From Eulemur rufifrons (Eukaryota > Chordata > Mammalia > Primates > Lemuridae), in contig NC_090995.1 in assembly GCF_041146395.1 (NCBI RefSeq), positions 12,378,501 through 12,442,500 on the forward strand: 64,000 nucleotides of DNA, given 5' to 3'. The position numbers were made by a program, and so were the translations under genes. Each line of letters starts with the position of its first letter. Position 1 is the first letter of the stretch. Shown piece after piece: positions 10,080 through 23,560 of this stretch. The notes beneath the pieces are model-generated. The model saw only the letters and a program-made list of their open reading frames with translations, did no database searches and had not been told where the DNA came from.

Positions 10080-10345
10080 TTTCTATGCAACAAGAACACT
10101 TTTTCATAACAGTTAGCATGGCGGGGAGGCTGAGGAAACACTCGACAGCTCAAGCCATGGAGAATAAGAATCACTTTTTATTTGGGTTCAAAAATGTTAT
10201 GGCATTAACGACCACACGCATCTGATTAAAGCTGCCAATTGGCCGTGACAGCTAAAGGGGTCATGATATAAAAATAAAAAGTCACAGCAAGCAGCCTGGC
10301 GGCCCACTGCATTTAAAAATGTTTACAGGCAACACAATGCCGGCA
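10080..10345. promoter_or_regulatory. Candidate conserved non-coding element
   Basis: Repeat-free stretch, AT-rich but complex, with dense factor-like words: ATTAACGA, CTGATTAAAG, CCAATTGG, TGACAGCT (MEIS/TGIF-like) and CATTTAAAAATG. It lies 3.2 kb past the NKX6-1 stop. Conservation cannot be tested here, so the call rests on texture and place. Confidence 0.4.
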
Positions 10346-10383
10346 CTGGAAAACTAAAAGAGAAAACAAGGTTCCAAGGTTCT

Positions 10384-10478
10384 CTGTGTGTGTTTGTGTG
10401 TGGTGAACGGGAATGTAAAACTGCATTTTCATTTGTGTATGTGAGTGTGTGAGTGTGTGATTGTGTATGTGTGTGTGT
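10384..10478. repeat. (TG)n-rich microsatellite, interrupted
   Basis: Two TG-rich blocks (about 10,384-10,402 and 10,434-10,478) separated by unique sequence. Seen directly. Confidence 0.85.
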
Positions 10479-11010
10479 CTTTTCCTAAACAGGAAGCCAG
10501 TGAGGCTGTGCAAGGGATCCGGAGTGGACGGGAGGCCACCCCCTCCAACGTGTCTCTCCGGTGTCCCAGCAGCAATCACTGCTCCTACTCAGCTCCCTTC
10601 ACGGTCCCCAAAGTCCAGGCTCACTTCTCCCAGTTGGTGATTCATTTTCTCTTTGATTCACGTTCAGGATTCTGTAACTTCAAGCTCTGCCTTCGTTCCC
10701 AGAAGCAGCTTTCCAAGCTTGTGAGCATTTGAAGCCACTTTCCCCCACTCTTGGGAGACAGTGGGAAGAAGGAGAATTGAAAATCATTCATTCTCCTCTG
10801 GAAATTTCCTCCTTGCTCAGTGGGCCGGCAGTCTAGACTGGAGGCCCGCTATTCTTAGAAATACTTTACTAAGGAACAGAGACCGAGGTTGCGTTTGAAA
10901 GCTTTTGGAGCCTAAAATCGTGCAGATGTGTTGGATGAGTATGTTATTACAGCGGGATCAACTCGGGGAGATCCACACTGCCCTTGTCCTTTAAGGGGAT
11001 GATCAGCGCG

Positions 11011-11053
11011 TGCACACACACACCATACACCACACACACAAACACACACACAC
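11011..11053. repeat. (CA)n microsatellite, interrupted
   Basis: About 43 bp of CA units with ATA and AAAC interruptions. Seen directly. Confidence 0.9.
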
Positions 11054-12539
11054 TCGGTGAAATTCCACTTGGGAACTCCTAGCACCGAATAGTTTAAAGA
11101 GATAGTGGCTTCTTTGTTAATCATTGACAACAGGGTCATGTAATAGCAACAGAGGTGAGTGGTAGATTTCATCTGTAAACTCTGTTTTAGGCTAATCTGA
11201 ACAGCTTTCTCCGCACTAAATTTCTTCTCTTTTACTGTACGCACAGACACATGCAAAAAGTACTCCTCCTCCCTCATTGGTACGACTTTTTTTAAAAAGC
11301 CAGTTTTTATTCCACTTCCTTTTCTGCAAGGAAAGTGTGTATTTTGTTCTATAGCACTTAGGACTTCAAGCCAGAGAGGTTCTCCCTAATGTAGTCCTTT
11401 TTAAGATCTGTAGAAAACACAGTAATTTAACCTCCACCTCCAATCTATTAATGGAAAGTTTGACTGGGGAGTAGTGATGGGGAGAGCAGAATTATTAAAG
11501 GGATGGGGCATTTTTCTGAAATTTAGCCTTCAGTGTTCCAGAGGTTGGCTTGGAGTTGTTCCACAAACTGGCAAGTTGCTATGACAGCCTGGGTTCATTC
11601 TCCAGGCTTCCTCTCTGATCCAACGTTAGCTGCCCAAAGATGAAATGTTTGGATGTGCATCATTTGTTCTGATGCTCCCAACCAGCCCTTTCCATTTAAT
11701 ACCACACTCAAAGACTTTTAAAAAATAGAGCATAATGTCGGTGTGGTGTTTGAGACCTATGGTGCCTGGACAGAATTCTGAAGCAGCAGCCTCTTCCAGA
11801 GCTTCTATTTTAGTATTCTTTATAATAAGGGCTAGTTTGGATAAAGATACATTCAAAGATGGATCCCTTCCTCACTGTGAGGAAGGAAAGAGTTTTCACT
11901 ATGCAATTTAAATAGAAGCACATTATTTTTACAGAAGAACATTACCATCTCTATAATATAACATTGTGCCCATGTGTACCTTGGGAAAGCCAAAAAGATG
12001 TTGAGGCTTCACTGTCCTATGTATTAGGCTATTATAAGGAAAGACATATCAAATTCAGGAAAGAAATCAGTATAAGTTTCTTTCACCTCTGTAATGTAGA
12101 GTTTTATTTTGGGGATGCATTAATTATGAAAAAACTATCAATCAACAATAAGTTGCTCTGAACAAATCTGCTCGTACAGACCACAGAAAGTTAAGATCGC
12201 TGAACATTCATCAACTTAGTTATTCCCGGATGGTCTAATCCTCTTTAAACAAAGGCATTCGACACGTTTTCATGCCTTTAATCTGTGCCCTGTACATCGG
12301 TCCAGGGTTTGTCATAATTTCTCTAGTTGTCATTGGCCAGCTTTGGCCCTGGTTTCAGCTCTCATGAAAAGAATTTCATAAACTTTTTTTTGCCCCTGGA
12401 TTTTCCTTCTTCCTTCCCTGTGCTCTTTACTTCGTCTGTAAGTATCTCTCCATTTTTCTACTAAAGTCAAACGATCCCACGTGACTGAGAGGGTTCGAGA
12501 AATCTTCTATTTTTGCCACCATCAGGAGATCAGATAGCG
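11054..12539. other. Intergenic, no gene seen
   Basis: No gene or clear repeat. The part at about 12,180-12,400 is complex and repeat-free and may be conserved, but its signal is weaker than the other candidates. Confidence 0.45.
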
Positions 12540-12770
12540 ATTCAGAGCAGGGCTTTAGAGCCAGAGTACCTGGTCCAAATAGCAGCTCTACGCCTGACTG
12601 GTGGTGTGATCTTGGTCAAATGGCTCCACCGCTCCATGCCTTGGTATTCTCACTGTAAAACAGGGATGAGACTCGCACCTGCTACGTAGGATTGTTGGGT
12701 GAGTGAAATGAGTTAATATGTATGAACAGTGCCCTGCACATAGTAAGCTATGGACGTCTCAGCCGTTAGC
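12540..12770 (+). mobile_element. MIR SINE
   Basis: Follows the MIR plan in sense order: 'gctttagagccagagtacctgg', a CTCT-containing middle, 'gtgtgatcttggtcaa', 'tctcactgtaaaacagggatgag', 'gttaatatgtatgaacagtgccctgcacatagtaagc'. An ancient tRNA-derived SINE, nearly full length, diverged as expected for its age. Confidence 0.85.
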
Positions 12771-12902
12771 AGCAGCATGGAAGAAGGCCCTGTCTCAGGC
12801 TGCTTTTAGCTCTGGCCCTGCTGCCTTGTGCAGGATAGTTACTCACCCAAGGAAAGGGTATGAAAAGTGAAAGTGGAAAAAGAAATTGTGAGAGCAAGAA
12901 AT

Positions 12903-13690
<788 letters not shown>

Positions 13691-13700
<10 letters not shown>

Positions 13701-13753
13701 CAGTATCTAATATAATTAATACAGTATCTAATATAATTAATACAGTATCTAAT
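13691..13753. repeat. Three perfect 21-bp tandem copies
   Basis: Identical 21-bp units at 13,691-13,711, 13,712-13,732 and 13,733-13,753. Each is AT-rich and starts ATAATTAATAC, with a homeodomain-type TAATTA core. The array overlaps the 3' end of the preceding LTR-like element and appears to be an expansion of that end. Perfect identity implies a recent origin. Confidence 0.95.
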
Positions 13754-15319
13754 AGATCTACCATAGTTTTCTGGATAAAGGGTAGTGTATTGAAGGTAAA
13801 GATTCTCGAGGAAGGCATCTTTCATCAGTACTTAAAGTCATTTGAAAATGCCACCAGAATGGCACTGTGTGGAGGGACAGGAGGCACCAGGTAACTTCAT
13901 GTGCGTGAGAGGACTTGAGCCCTATTGCTGGTTTCTGCTGCTTGTTCATAACTTGACCCCAGGCAAGTCCCTGAACTTTGACAAGTTTCCATTTCTCTCT
14001 CCACACAATTATCTTAAAAAGAAGTTCTGCCTCGTAAAGTTATTGTGCAACCCAAAAGCAAAGGGGCTTTATACAATAGAAAGTGGCACCCCAAGGTAAG
14101 AGGTGATGATCGTACCCGGTAATGCGAGTGTGTGGTTTGGCTAGACGTGTCCTCACTGGTGTTTCCCATAAAGAAATCTCAGACGTAGGAAGAATCTGGG
14201 TTTGGCTTCACAGGCCAGTTGTGTTTCTTTTCTCTCCACCGGACATGGCCAGAGACACACTTCCAACTTACTCTGCCTGGTTGGGGGATGGGAAATCTAA
14301 AAACAAAAACAACAAGAATGCAGGGAGTGAAAAATAATGCACAAAGGAGAGAAGGGGCCTTGGGTTTCAAGTTAGCACTGAGGATTTGGAATTTGCCCCT
14401 TTTACCTTTCTTTTGAGAACTAGGGATCTGACTGTCTTTCGAGAGAGTCCAGGTTGCAAGAAAACAGGAGAGACAAGGAGCGTGTGACAGGTGCTGAAGC
14501 TGCTGTTGGCTTGTTGGGGTAAAGAAAGGAAGGGAGGCTGCAGGACTCGAGAAGAACAAAGGAAGACCCCTGGCTGGCAGGAGCGCAGGCTCTTGATTAA
14601 GAAGGAAAGTTCCTGTAGACCATGCATCTTTCAGCTTGGGCATGACTTGGCAATTGAAATCGATGGGTAGAAGGTTCTTCCTCTTTGCCTACCTACTCTC
14701 CTTTTGCACACCCCTCCCAACATAGCTGGAGCCCAGTGAAGCCAGCGGACCAGGGAAACAGTAACAACAGCAAACGCAATTGGAAAATTGGGCTTCATTC
14801 CCTCTGGTGTAAGAGGCAATCCCAGTGCCTGGCTGGCTACTCTGATAAACACAATTACGGAGAGAAAAGGGAAAGTAAACACAAATATGAAACCAGCACA
14901 TTGGCATTAACTTCCATTAGATGGGAAGTAAGGCAGAAAGAAGTAGATGGCTTCAAGGGCCCTTGCTGTCAGCACTCGTAAGGTGACTGTGTCACCTAGG
15001 AACCCATGCTCTACCTGGAAGGACCATTATAATTTCCAGGTGGACAGTCTTTTGTTCTTTTTTCTTTCCCTCCCTCCCTCTCATCCGTTCTTATTTTACA
15101 GTATAGTGCTGTGTTTTTCACCCAGGAGAATGTGCCTCAGAGAGACTTGAAAGGCCAGAGCAGGCAGCAGTTTGGACAGAGCTGTAGAGTGTTTCCCTGT
15201 TGGAAAACTGAACCTCGGAACAGTCAGACTTCAAGGGCATAGGCCCACACACTGCTCGCTCACCCCTGCATCCCAGGACACTGCCCGATGCACACACCCG
15301 CACACAGAAAGAAGGGGGG
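13754..15319. other. Intergenic, no gene seen
   Basis: Unique-looking sequence with short non-coding frames only. There is a pyrimidine-rich strip near 15,055-15,085. I recognise no element with confidence. Confidence 0.5.
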
Positions 15320-15337
15320 TGTGTGTGTGTGTGTGTG
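15320..15337. repeat. (GT)n microsatellite
   Basis: Nine uninterrupted GT units after a G-run. Seen directly. Confidence 0.9.
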
Positions 15338-15599
15338 AACTTTACATTCTCTTGAAGGTTTTAGAGAAAATGATAGACCTTTAGTGCAGCCCTCTCCCCC
15401 ATCTCCCAGCTTGGAAAGAGAGGAATGACCTTCAGGCTCTCAGAAGTCCCTTCTACATCCCACTATGTATGTAAACATTTAACAAATTGCTGTAAGATAA
15501 GCGTGAACAGCTTCAATAGCAAATGGGTGCGTTCAATGTCAAGATTTCCTTTAGGTAAAATGGAAGAACAAGTAAGGGTATTATATAATACATTTGTTT

Positions 15600-15790
15600 A
15601 TCAGCTCACAACACAGAGATAGTGTAAAATAAAATCCTCAGCATAATTATTATGTAATGCACGACACTCCAAGGCACATGGGTTCTAATTATGCAGAAAG
15701 CAACAAAGCAGAAAGAGGAGGACTTACTGGCAGTTTAAAATACTCATTATAAGTGGGAATTCATGCTCTTCATGGACTCCATCAGAAGAT
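15600..15790. promoter_or_regulatory. Candidate conserved non-coding element
   Basis: Repeat-free stretch rich in homeodomain-type words, including CATAATTATTATG, GTTCTAATTATGC and CTCATTATAAG. It lies 8.7 kb downstream of NKX6-1. Conservation is not testable here. Confidence 0.35.
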
Positions 15791-16599
15791 CTGCAGTACC
15801 ACACTTAGATTTCCAGCAATATTTTCTTTGAGACAAAAATGTGGGATGATATAAATTACTGCAGCTTACTCCTACGTGTTTTAACTGGGATTTCCTACTT
15901 AGCTGGGGTGACAGGTTTCTCTCTCTAAGATCCGGAAGCATTTCTCTGGCCACCCTCCACGTGTGCCTCCAGCTACTGGGTGCCTGGAAAGCTTGGATGC
16001 AGCGCGGAGGCCTTTGCTCCTTCAGACGCCCTTTGTGATGAGCTGATTCGCGGAGGAGGTGTAAGGTCTGTGGCCCGAAGCACAAGCTGTGGCAGGTGGC
16101 AGCCCCTGCGGGTGGCGGTGGTGGCGGGGTGGGGTGGAAGTTGAAGTCCACTTCCTCCTACCCTGTTGGCCAAGGTTACAATTAAGCTGTTTCTTTTAGT
16201 CCATTCTCTTTCCTTTCCCGCAGGACAACAGGGTGCTTAGGAACCCCCGTGCCCCCCAAAGGGGTACGTGTTCTTGCTCTTGGAATGGCGTCATCACTCA
16301 CGTTCTCTTCAGTACTGTTTCCATAGCTGACTCAGGGCAACAGCCACCCCACCGGCTAGGACAGCCGGGACACACCGCTGTGCGCCACGCCTGCGCGCCC
16401 TCCAACCCGGCGTCCTTTACTCCTGTGTCTGAGACCCGAGTAGGGAACAGTGTGGCCGTCCTGGGGCTCAGTGACACAGCCGGCTGCCTTACTTTACCTG
16501 GCCTATTCAGCGGGACAGAACCCTCGCTGTTTCTCATATCCCACCCTTCGCACTTGGCATTGGCACAAACGACAAACGAGGCTGTCTTTCAAGAGCAAG

Positions 16600-19410
16600 G
16601 CCGGTGTAAGAACAGAGAACGAGGGAATCCGGCTTCCCGGGGCCTAAAGGTCCCTGTCTGGGGCAGAAAGACTTCCCGGACTGGAGCCACTGTCCCTAAG
16701 GGAAAAGTCTGGGATGTGCTCTGCGGTCCCACCTACGGGCAGGGGCTGATAGAATCCCTCCAAAAGCCCGAAGACGCTGGCTGTGCGGGGCCTGGACCTC
16801 CCAGAACTTTCCATTCCAGTGCGCAGAAACCCGACAGGCGGAAGGCCTCGAGGTTTAAAGCGGCCCTAGAAAGAAAAGTTGCGGAGGGTTGATGTTCCCT
16901 TTCCATCACAGACAAGGGCAGTAAGGGGACAAACTGGAATTTGTCTCGATTAAATGAGGAGTCAAAAAACGCCGCTTTGTCTGCGTCATTGTCACCTGCT
17001 CCGAGAAGACCCCCCACCCTCCACCCCCAGAAGGCCACACGCGGGCTCCAGCTGGGTCCTCTCCTCTCTCCGGTTTGCACACTCTGGGGCGCAGAGCCCA
17101 GCGCTGCAAAGGGGTCGAGGGCAAGAGCGTGTCGCAGGGTGGGTTTGAAGGTTGTGCTTGCTGCGTGGGGGAGCCCAGGACTCAGGCGGCTGAGCCCACG
17201 GGACGGGTTTGCTTCTCTGCTTCGCTTATTGGTGGCTTTAAGCCCAGGGGTACCACGTCTGCGGGCACCTTCGTCGCACACCCTGTCTACCCACGAAGCG
17301 GCTGCGCCCACACGCAGAGAAACAGGCGCTGCAGGTCCCGGATCTTTCCAGAAGGTCGCCCTAGAGGGGGCGTGGGCCGCTGCCTCGCGTGGTCCCCTTA
17401 CTTTACAGCCCCCCTTCGTCGTGTGCTCTCCCCTGCGCCCCCTCCCTCTCCAGTTGGACTGGGCTAAAATCTAGTTACTGTAGTCACTGGCTGGCAGGTC
17501 TCAGGGAACTGGGTTCTGCACCTCTCAGACTCTTGTCACTACGTTCTCTGCTTTCGCGGATGACAGGCCCGGGCCATGCAGGAGAGTTCGGAGGTGGCGG
17601 GCACGGCGCGTCCTTCCCTGGTCTCCGTTCTGCCTTTCGGGAACTTCCCTACTGAGCCCGGCCCAGCGGAGCCGGTTCGGGATTGAGGACTTTGGTCGCC
17701 GCCCCAGGGCCCAGCTCCCTCACGCTGGGGTCAGGCTGCATCCCTGGGCCCTCGGGCCTCCGCAGGGGGACCCGGGTGCGCCACCCACCGCGGCCACCCG
17801 TGCGCCGCCAGTCGGGCTCCTCCCCCGGGACAAGTTCCCGGAGAAAGGAGCGCGCTCCAGAAGCCTCCCGGGGAGGCCCCAGCGATGGTACTGTCATCCC
17901 TGGGTATTGCTGTCCCCGGAGCCCGCCCGGAGGCTTCACAGAGAAATGAAACCGGGGTGTCGGGGGCAGTTTGCTCCCCCTCCTCCCCCGCCCCTGGCGG
18001 GTTTGAACCCGAGCCTCGGAGACTTCAGCCTGCACCGCCCAGGCCGGGCGCGACCCTGCAGGCAGGGCGAGGCCTGCGACACTGACACGCCCCCGGATGG
18101 AGCCCCAGCGCCGTCTGCATCCTCCCGCGGCCCGGGGCTAAGTCGCACGCCGGACAGGGCCCCGGGAAGGGTGCTCCAGGCTTCCCCGGGCGGCAGAGCC
18201 ACCGCGCAGGAGCAGCAAGGCCCGAGCGTGGGGACCTCGCAGCAATTCGTGGACACCGGCCTGCCCTCTTCTCTGAGCTCCTCGGACCAGTCTTCCCATC
18301 TCTCGCTTTGTCACCACATTTAAACAACAAAGGCAGCCGCAGCCACACCCGACCATTTTTAAACTGTTACAAATGACACATTTAGAGGAGTGTGTCCAGA
18401 CGCGTGTACATATATTTACACGCACTCACACACCTTGATTTGTCCCCTGCCTATTCTCTCCCCCCCCATTCCTAGCTCTCCGCCCTCCCTCGCAGCTCCC
18501 ACTAGGAATGTTCTAGAACAGATACAGGTTGCCAGCGCCGCCCGCCAGCTGTCCCGAACATCAGTTACAAATCTCAGCGAGGGACAGAAACATCTGTTCA
18601 GGCAGAGGCTGGGAAGCCAAGGCGGCGGCGGGGACGCTCCCCACGCCCGCGCGGCGCCGGGGGACAGGGCTCCCGTCGGTCACAGAGGATTTCCGAGCTC
18701 GCAGGTACCGTTCGCAGAGTGGCGCAGCGACAGTCCCCCCAGTCCTCCACGCCCTACTCCGCCCAGCCCGGACCTTTGTTCTCTCCCCGAGCCACCCCCT
18801 CTCCACCCCTTGGCGCAGGGTGGGGACTGTTTCCCCTCCTCGCTCGGTTTCTGTGCGAGGGAATAGGTCGCCTCCGCGCCGCTGTCCCGGAGCGCGCCTG
18901 CCGGGCGTCGCGGGAAGGGCGCGGCGCGGTGAGGCGGTGGCGCGGTGGCGCGGTGGCGCAGTGCCCGTGTCCCCGGCTCGGAAATCCCGCCAGCGAGGGC
19001 GTTTGAACAGGGTCCCAAAGACAGAGGAAGGGGAGGCAGGGCCGCCTTCAGTGACAAATACATTTTACACTGTTTATTTCTATTTCACTAGGTAGGACCT
19101 GCGCACGGTGAAATGAAATTCAAACAGGACAAAAGGATGCACGTGCGTTCACGTATTTGCATGCGGCCTCTGGGTGCTTTATCCAAGCAGTGTCTGAGCT
19201 CTCGGGTCTCTGGGTGCAGAGAGACGCTTACAGATCTGCGGACAGTTTCCCGAGTCATCCGCACGTGCTGACAATTTCCAACTTGGCGGTTCCTCGTCGC
19301 CCCTGCCGAGCACTTCGCCGCGCGGGTCCCCGAGAGAGGGGGAGAGCGCAGCGGCCTTTCCAGCAGGGTTCTAGCCGAGCGGAGCCAGCCCTCTGCGACT
19401 TCCGAAGTGA
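16600..19410. other. Second, gene-free CpG-rich block (orphan CpG island)
   Basis: High G+C with abundant CpG from about 16.6 kb, densest at about 17,640-18,300 and 18,600-19,400, where GCGGCGCGG-type strings occur. No transposon is recognised and no conserved coding frame is visible; the many long open frames on both strands are the GC-rich kind. It includes GC boxes and an interrupted GCGCGGTG tandem (about 18,930-18,962). The block sits 10 kb past NKX6-1 and directly precedes an enhancer-like AT-rich stretch. It may be an unannotated lncRNA promoter or a Polycomb-marked orphan island; both are inference. Confidence 0.6.
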
Positions 19411-19419
19411 GGGTCCCGG

Positions 19420-19990
19420 TGTCAAACGCTCATTATTGACTACCCTGAGCTCCAGTGCGGGCGGGGGCGGATGCAGGGGAGGCTCATTTTTCTTTTTATT
19501 TCCCGATTCGATCCACGGTTAACGTTACTGATGGTTAATAAAATGCCGCTTGCTACCGTAATATGGAGACGGTGAGGTCCCAATAAATGTCACAAGATAT
19601 AAGGCAAAAAAAGTATCCTGCGACTGTACGCGGGACTGTATTTGCTCCCAGTTTGGGCCAGGGATGCACTAAAATAACCTGTTAACACACACCAAAGTGC
19701 ATCCTTATAATAACCTCCTCAATCATTTATTAAAAGTCGTGTCAAGCAGGCCCGTATAATTCATTTCTATGCAAATACATCAATGTCAGGCCATTAGTGT
19801 ATTGCTCAGGTTTTTATTAAAGTGCATTCTTTTTAATTCAGCCCCGTAAAATACGAGCCCCATTGCTCAAGAATTATAGCAACTATTAGAGTAACATATG
19901 GGCAACATGCACTCAGAAAATAAAAACCAACAGATAAAGTGGCAGGGTCACATCGCAGGAGCAAACACTTAACAAAATGGCAGTGGGGTA
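19420..19990. promoter_or_regulatory. Strong candidate developmental enhancer
   Basis: Repeat-free, AT-rich, information-dense DNA next to the CpG block. Words include GGTTAATAAAATG, CCAATAAATGTCACAA, CAATCATTTATTAAAAG, an octamer/POU-like ATGCAAATACATCAATG (about 19,771-19,787), GGCCATTAGTG and TTTTTAATTCAG. The density of POU, homeodomain and HOX/PBX-like sites is typical of deeply conserved elements near homeobox genes. Confidence 0.5.
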
Positions 19991-20761
19991 ATAGATTTTT
20001 CTCCGAGGGCCTTTGGCGAGAGGGTGTCATGGGCATCGACAACTCGGGGTGGGGAAAAAGCAGAGCCTCGAAGTTAGTCTGGCCTGTCCCGACACCAGAA
20101 CCAGCCCAGCGGCATCTCTGGGGTTAAGAGGGGGGAAGCTTCCAGAGCTCCTGAGCATTCGGAAATCCGTGGGACGCTTTCAGCATTCACCGGAGAAGAG
20201 GGTTCTGCTTTTCTTAAAGCAAAAATAGCTTGAGGGTTTTCCCTGTAAAGTTATGGCCTAAACCCTCCCCTCTGTCGTCTCTCCACTCCCCTCCCCTCCT
20301 CCTTACGGCCACCTGTCGTCCACACCGACCTCGCGGGGAGCCGCACCCCACTTCTAGTACGTTCTGGGGTCGCCCTCCCCTCCCTGTCTCGGTGGGAAGG
20401 TTGGGAAGGAGGGAACGAGGCCCAGGAAGGCCCGGACACTTGCTAGCAAATTGCCCTCTGGTGTGTAGGAGCCGGGGGGAAAATCTTGACGCTGAAATCA
20501 ATCTGTAGCTGAAAAACAGGACATCTTTTAGCTCCCAGCTGGGAAGCAGGGTAGGTGCCCTCTGTCTGCACCCGTCACCCCGCTCTCGGGCCGCCCGGGT
20601 TTCCCTGGTTCGAGCGCTTTGCTGCAGATTTTGCCAACCCAGAGAGCTGTAGCCTGATCAGAGAGGGACTTTGGTATTTTCAAATTGAGGACTGAGTGGG
20701 GGCGATGGGTGGTGTCCCACATCCCTTCTGCCTAGGTTTGGGGCGGGCAGTCGGGGGAGGG

Positions 20762-20789
20762 GAGAGAGAGAGAGAGAGAGAGAGAGAGA
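20762..20789. repeat. (GA)n microsatellite
   Basis: Fourteen or so GA units in a purine-rich setting. Seen directly. Confidence 0.92.
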
Positions 20790-20989
20790 ACTGGTCTGAA
20801 ACAGCAGCTGACAAATACACTAGAGAAGTCAGCAGCCTCAAATTCGGTTTTTTATTTTTAATTGCCATTAGAATAATCAATTTTCAGAGGCCGGAAAATA
20901 AACCTCAAATCCAAAACACAACACAGCCTACACACAAAAATAGAGAGAAAAGTGGGAAAAAAAAAAAAACTCCTAAGAACAATCTCCCA

Positions 20990-22070
20990 GATTTAATGAG
21001 AGAGTCGCCCACATCCTCATCACCCCAGCATGGTAATTGAGCAGATCTATTAACTTGTTACACTAGATTTGTTTAAAGAGACTATTACACAGTCATTTAA
21101 TCAATTTGTTACACTGGAGGTCCTGACTTATGAGACACTTGCCTTATGATTCCTTAATGACTGAATTAATTTGTTTTAATAAAACCAACATTGTGTACAA
21201 GTACATTTCTAGAAATGTAATTTTGGAGACAGAACAGTCCAATGCTTCATCTGATTAGGTCCTTTCTATGGTTTATCAAAGTCTGTAGTTTCTGACATAG
21301 CTGGTTGTATGGAGTATTTTTCTTTTTTATAGTGCCATTAATTTAATATGGATCATTAGTTCTTTATACACATGCATGTTCTGACAAATGTACCCAATGA
21401 ATAATGCAGCTAATGTGCTTAGGCCTAAATGCATCACATCATAAACAGAGACCTCTGCAAAAATAACAACAATGAAATAAAACGCCACCTCCAGTCACCA
21501 TGGTCCTCGTCTGGGTAGCATTCTGAGTTACATGTAAGTCTTGTTTTGCAGTGCAAGCCCTGTTTGGCCCCAGGATTATATCAACATAACCAACTGGGTC
21601 TAACTATGTAGTGAACACAAATAGATTTATGGTGAATTAAGGTTGTCTTGAGAGCAGATGGAGGACAAGAAAATCGGTTTTGCTCTTGATGGAAACTGAC
21701 GTGTGCGGAATAAAATGTAAATAAACAGAAAGTCCCCAAGAAAAGCGACTTGATGTTATCGATTGTGTAAAATAATTAGGACATTACAAATGACAATGCA
21801 CTACAAATAGTTGGCATTTTATGGCTTGATTTTTTTTTTTGTTGCAGGAAGAAAACCGTCTAGGCTCTGAAACACCACTTGAAGAATGGGGCATGATCTA
21901 GGGCAATAAAAATTAATAATGGAGTGATTGGAATGATCAGCTTGTAACCGATAACTGATATAAATGATAACGGAATGAGCCCACTGCAGAGGGAAACATC
22001 TGAACTTGGAGCAATAGAAAGGAGTGATGGCTCTACTTGATCACTAGAGGCAGAGAGTGGCCCTGCGTAA
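20990..22070. promoter_or_regulatory. Candidate conserved non-coding cluster
   Basis: About 1 kb of repeat-free AT-rich sequence with recurrent ATTA/TAAT sites: GGTAATTGAGCAGATC, two TTGTTACACT copies (about 21,056 and 21,107), TTAATGACTGAATTAATTTG, GCCATTAATTTAATATGG and AATTAATAATGGAGTGATTGG (an NK/HOX-like series). Probably more than one element. No transposon is recognised inside. Confidence 0.42.
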
Positions 22071-23417
22071 TGTAGGCAACTATGACAGAAGCCAGATATT
22101 GACTAAATAGCTTAACAATTATTACAGAGAAGAGGGAGATGCTGGATATATTTTCAATAAGGAGATGCCTTATAAATCTTTCTTAACAATGCTGGACAGG
22201 CAGGCATTTGAACTTGATTCATTTGGAATAAAGACTCCAGAATGCACACCTATTAACAGTATATTTGAATGCATGCGTTCATGCTCTCCTTTTGCCATCC
22301 CTTTCAAATGGAAATGGACATGTGTGTTGATGAATAGAATTTGTAAATAAAAAGATACAGTTACTTCTGCCGCATTAGAAATAATTATGATTCTTACATT
22401 CCAATGAAACTCAGTTTGGAGTTATATAAATAGAAAGAAACATGCTGTACTAACAATCTGAAAAAAACCCTTCACCAGTATTTCAATAAGAGGCATAAAA
22501 ATCAGAGGTAGTTGTATTTTTTGGTTATGGTTAAGACAATATAATATTATGCATGGTTGGGATTCTCTTTTGAAACCAATCTTCCAAAGGTGATTCTGTT
22601 GACAAAATAGGTTAAATCCTTAGCTCACCTCAAAGTTTGAGGATGCTGTGAAACATGCCAGTAGAATTTTGGTTTTTGAAGCATAAACATTTGTAAGACA
22701 AGAAAGAGTTTTAGAAATCATACAGTTCCTCAGTTCTGACATTTTCACTGGCTACATTTATCTTTTCCATTTCACTATAGCTCAGTGATTTCTCCGCCTG
22801 AGACAGGAATGTTTATGATGATAAATCAGTGTTGTTTAATTAGATTCATCTTTACTTCATTTTAATGTTCGTTGGAAATGTATTTCTTTAGTTTATAAAA
22901 ATGAATAATTTAATCACTTCCTGGTATAAAATAAGTGGTGTGAGACCAAAAATCAATGCTGGATCCTTTTTGGAATTTTTTGATTTATTCTAAGTTCCTT
23001 GTGTAAAATCTTATGTTCTTGCTTTGACAAATGAATTTTATACATTGCTTCTTATTTGTAAGCAGCTAAAGCAAAATGTATTTGCTATTTATTGCAAAGT
23101 AAATGATTTTGACCTTTTCCCCACTTCACCAGGGCTTGTTCCTGACCATCCCAAAAAGCCTGTTTGGAGTCAACAATATTAAGCATTTGAGGTCATAAGA
23201 CCAATTCAAGGTCATTTTAATCCTGGCAAAAGGTTAATTAGATCACTGCATTAAAACAGGAATGGACTTTTACTCAACTTCATCTAAATAAGCATAGACA
23301 AGTTTCCCTTACTTTTCAAAGTTTCCTTAGTGATTCTAGCTAATTTCTTATAATGGTAAACATAACTTTTTGTAAATATAATTTTTGTTTCCCTTTACCA
23401 GTTTTAGTAATATTTGT

Positions 23418-23560
23418 TATTTATTGGAGCTTGCTATGCACCAGGTTCTATAACATACTTTTTTACATCATCGCATGTGATCTTCTCAATAACTTTATGA
23501 AGTAGGTGTTGTTATTGTTATGATTCTGAGGTGCTAATCTGGATGCAAATTCAGGCTTGA
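23418..23560 (-). mobile_element. MIR SINE fragment, minus strand
   Basis: On the + strand it reads as the reverse of MIR: 'tatttattggagcttgctatgcaccaggttct', 'catgtgatcttctcaataactttatgaagtaggt', then a degraded middle. Fragmentary. Confidence 0.55.

Noticed and set aside
16233..18323. Many 100-220-codon frames on both strands in the second CpG block
   Set aside because: They overlap in several frames with Arg/Pro/Gly bias and show no known domain; more likely composition than a gene.
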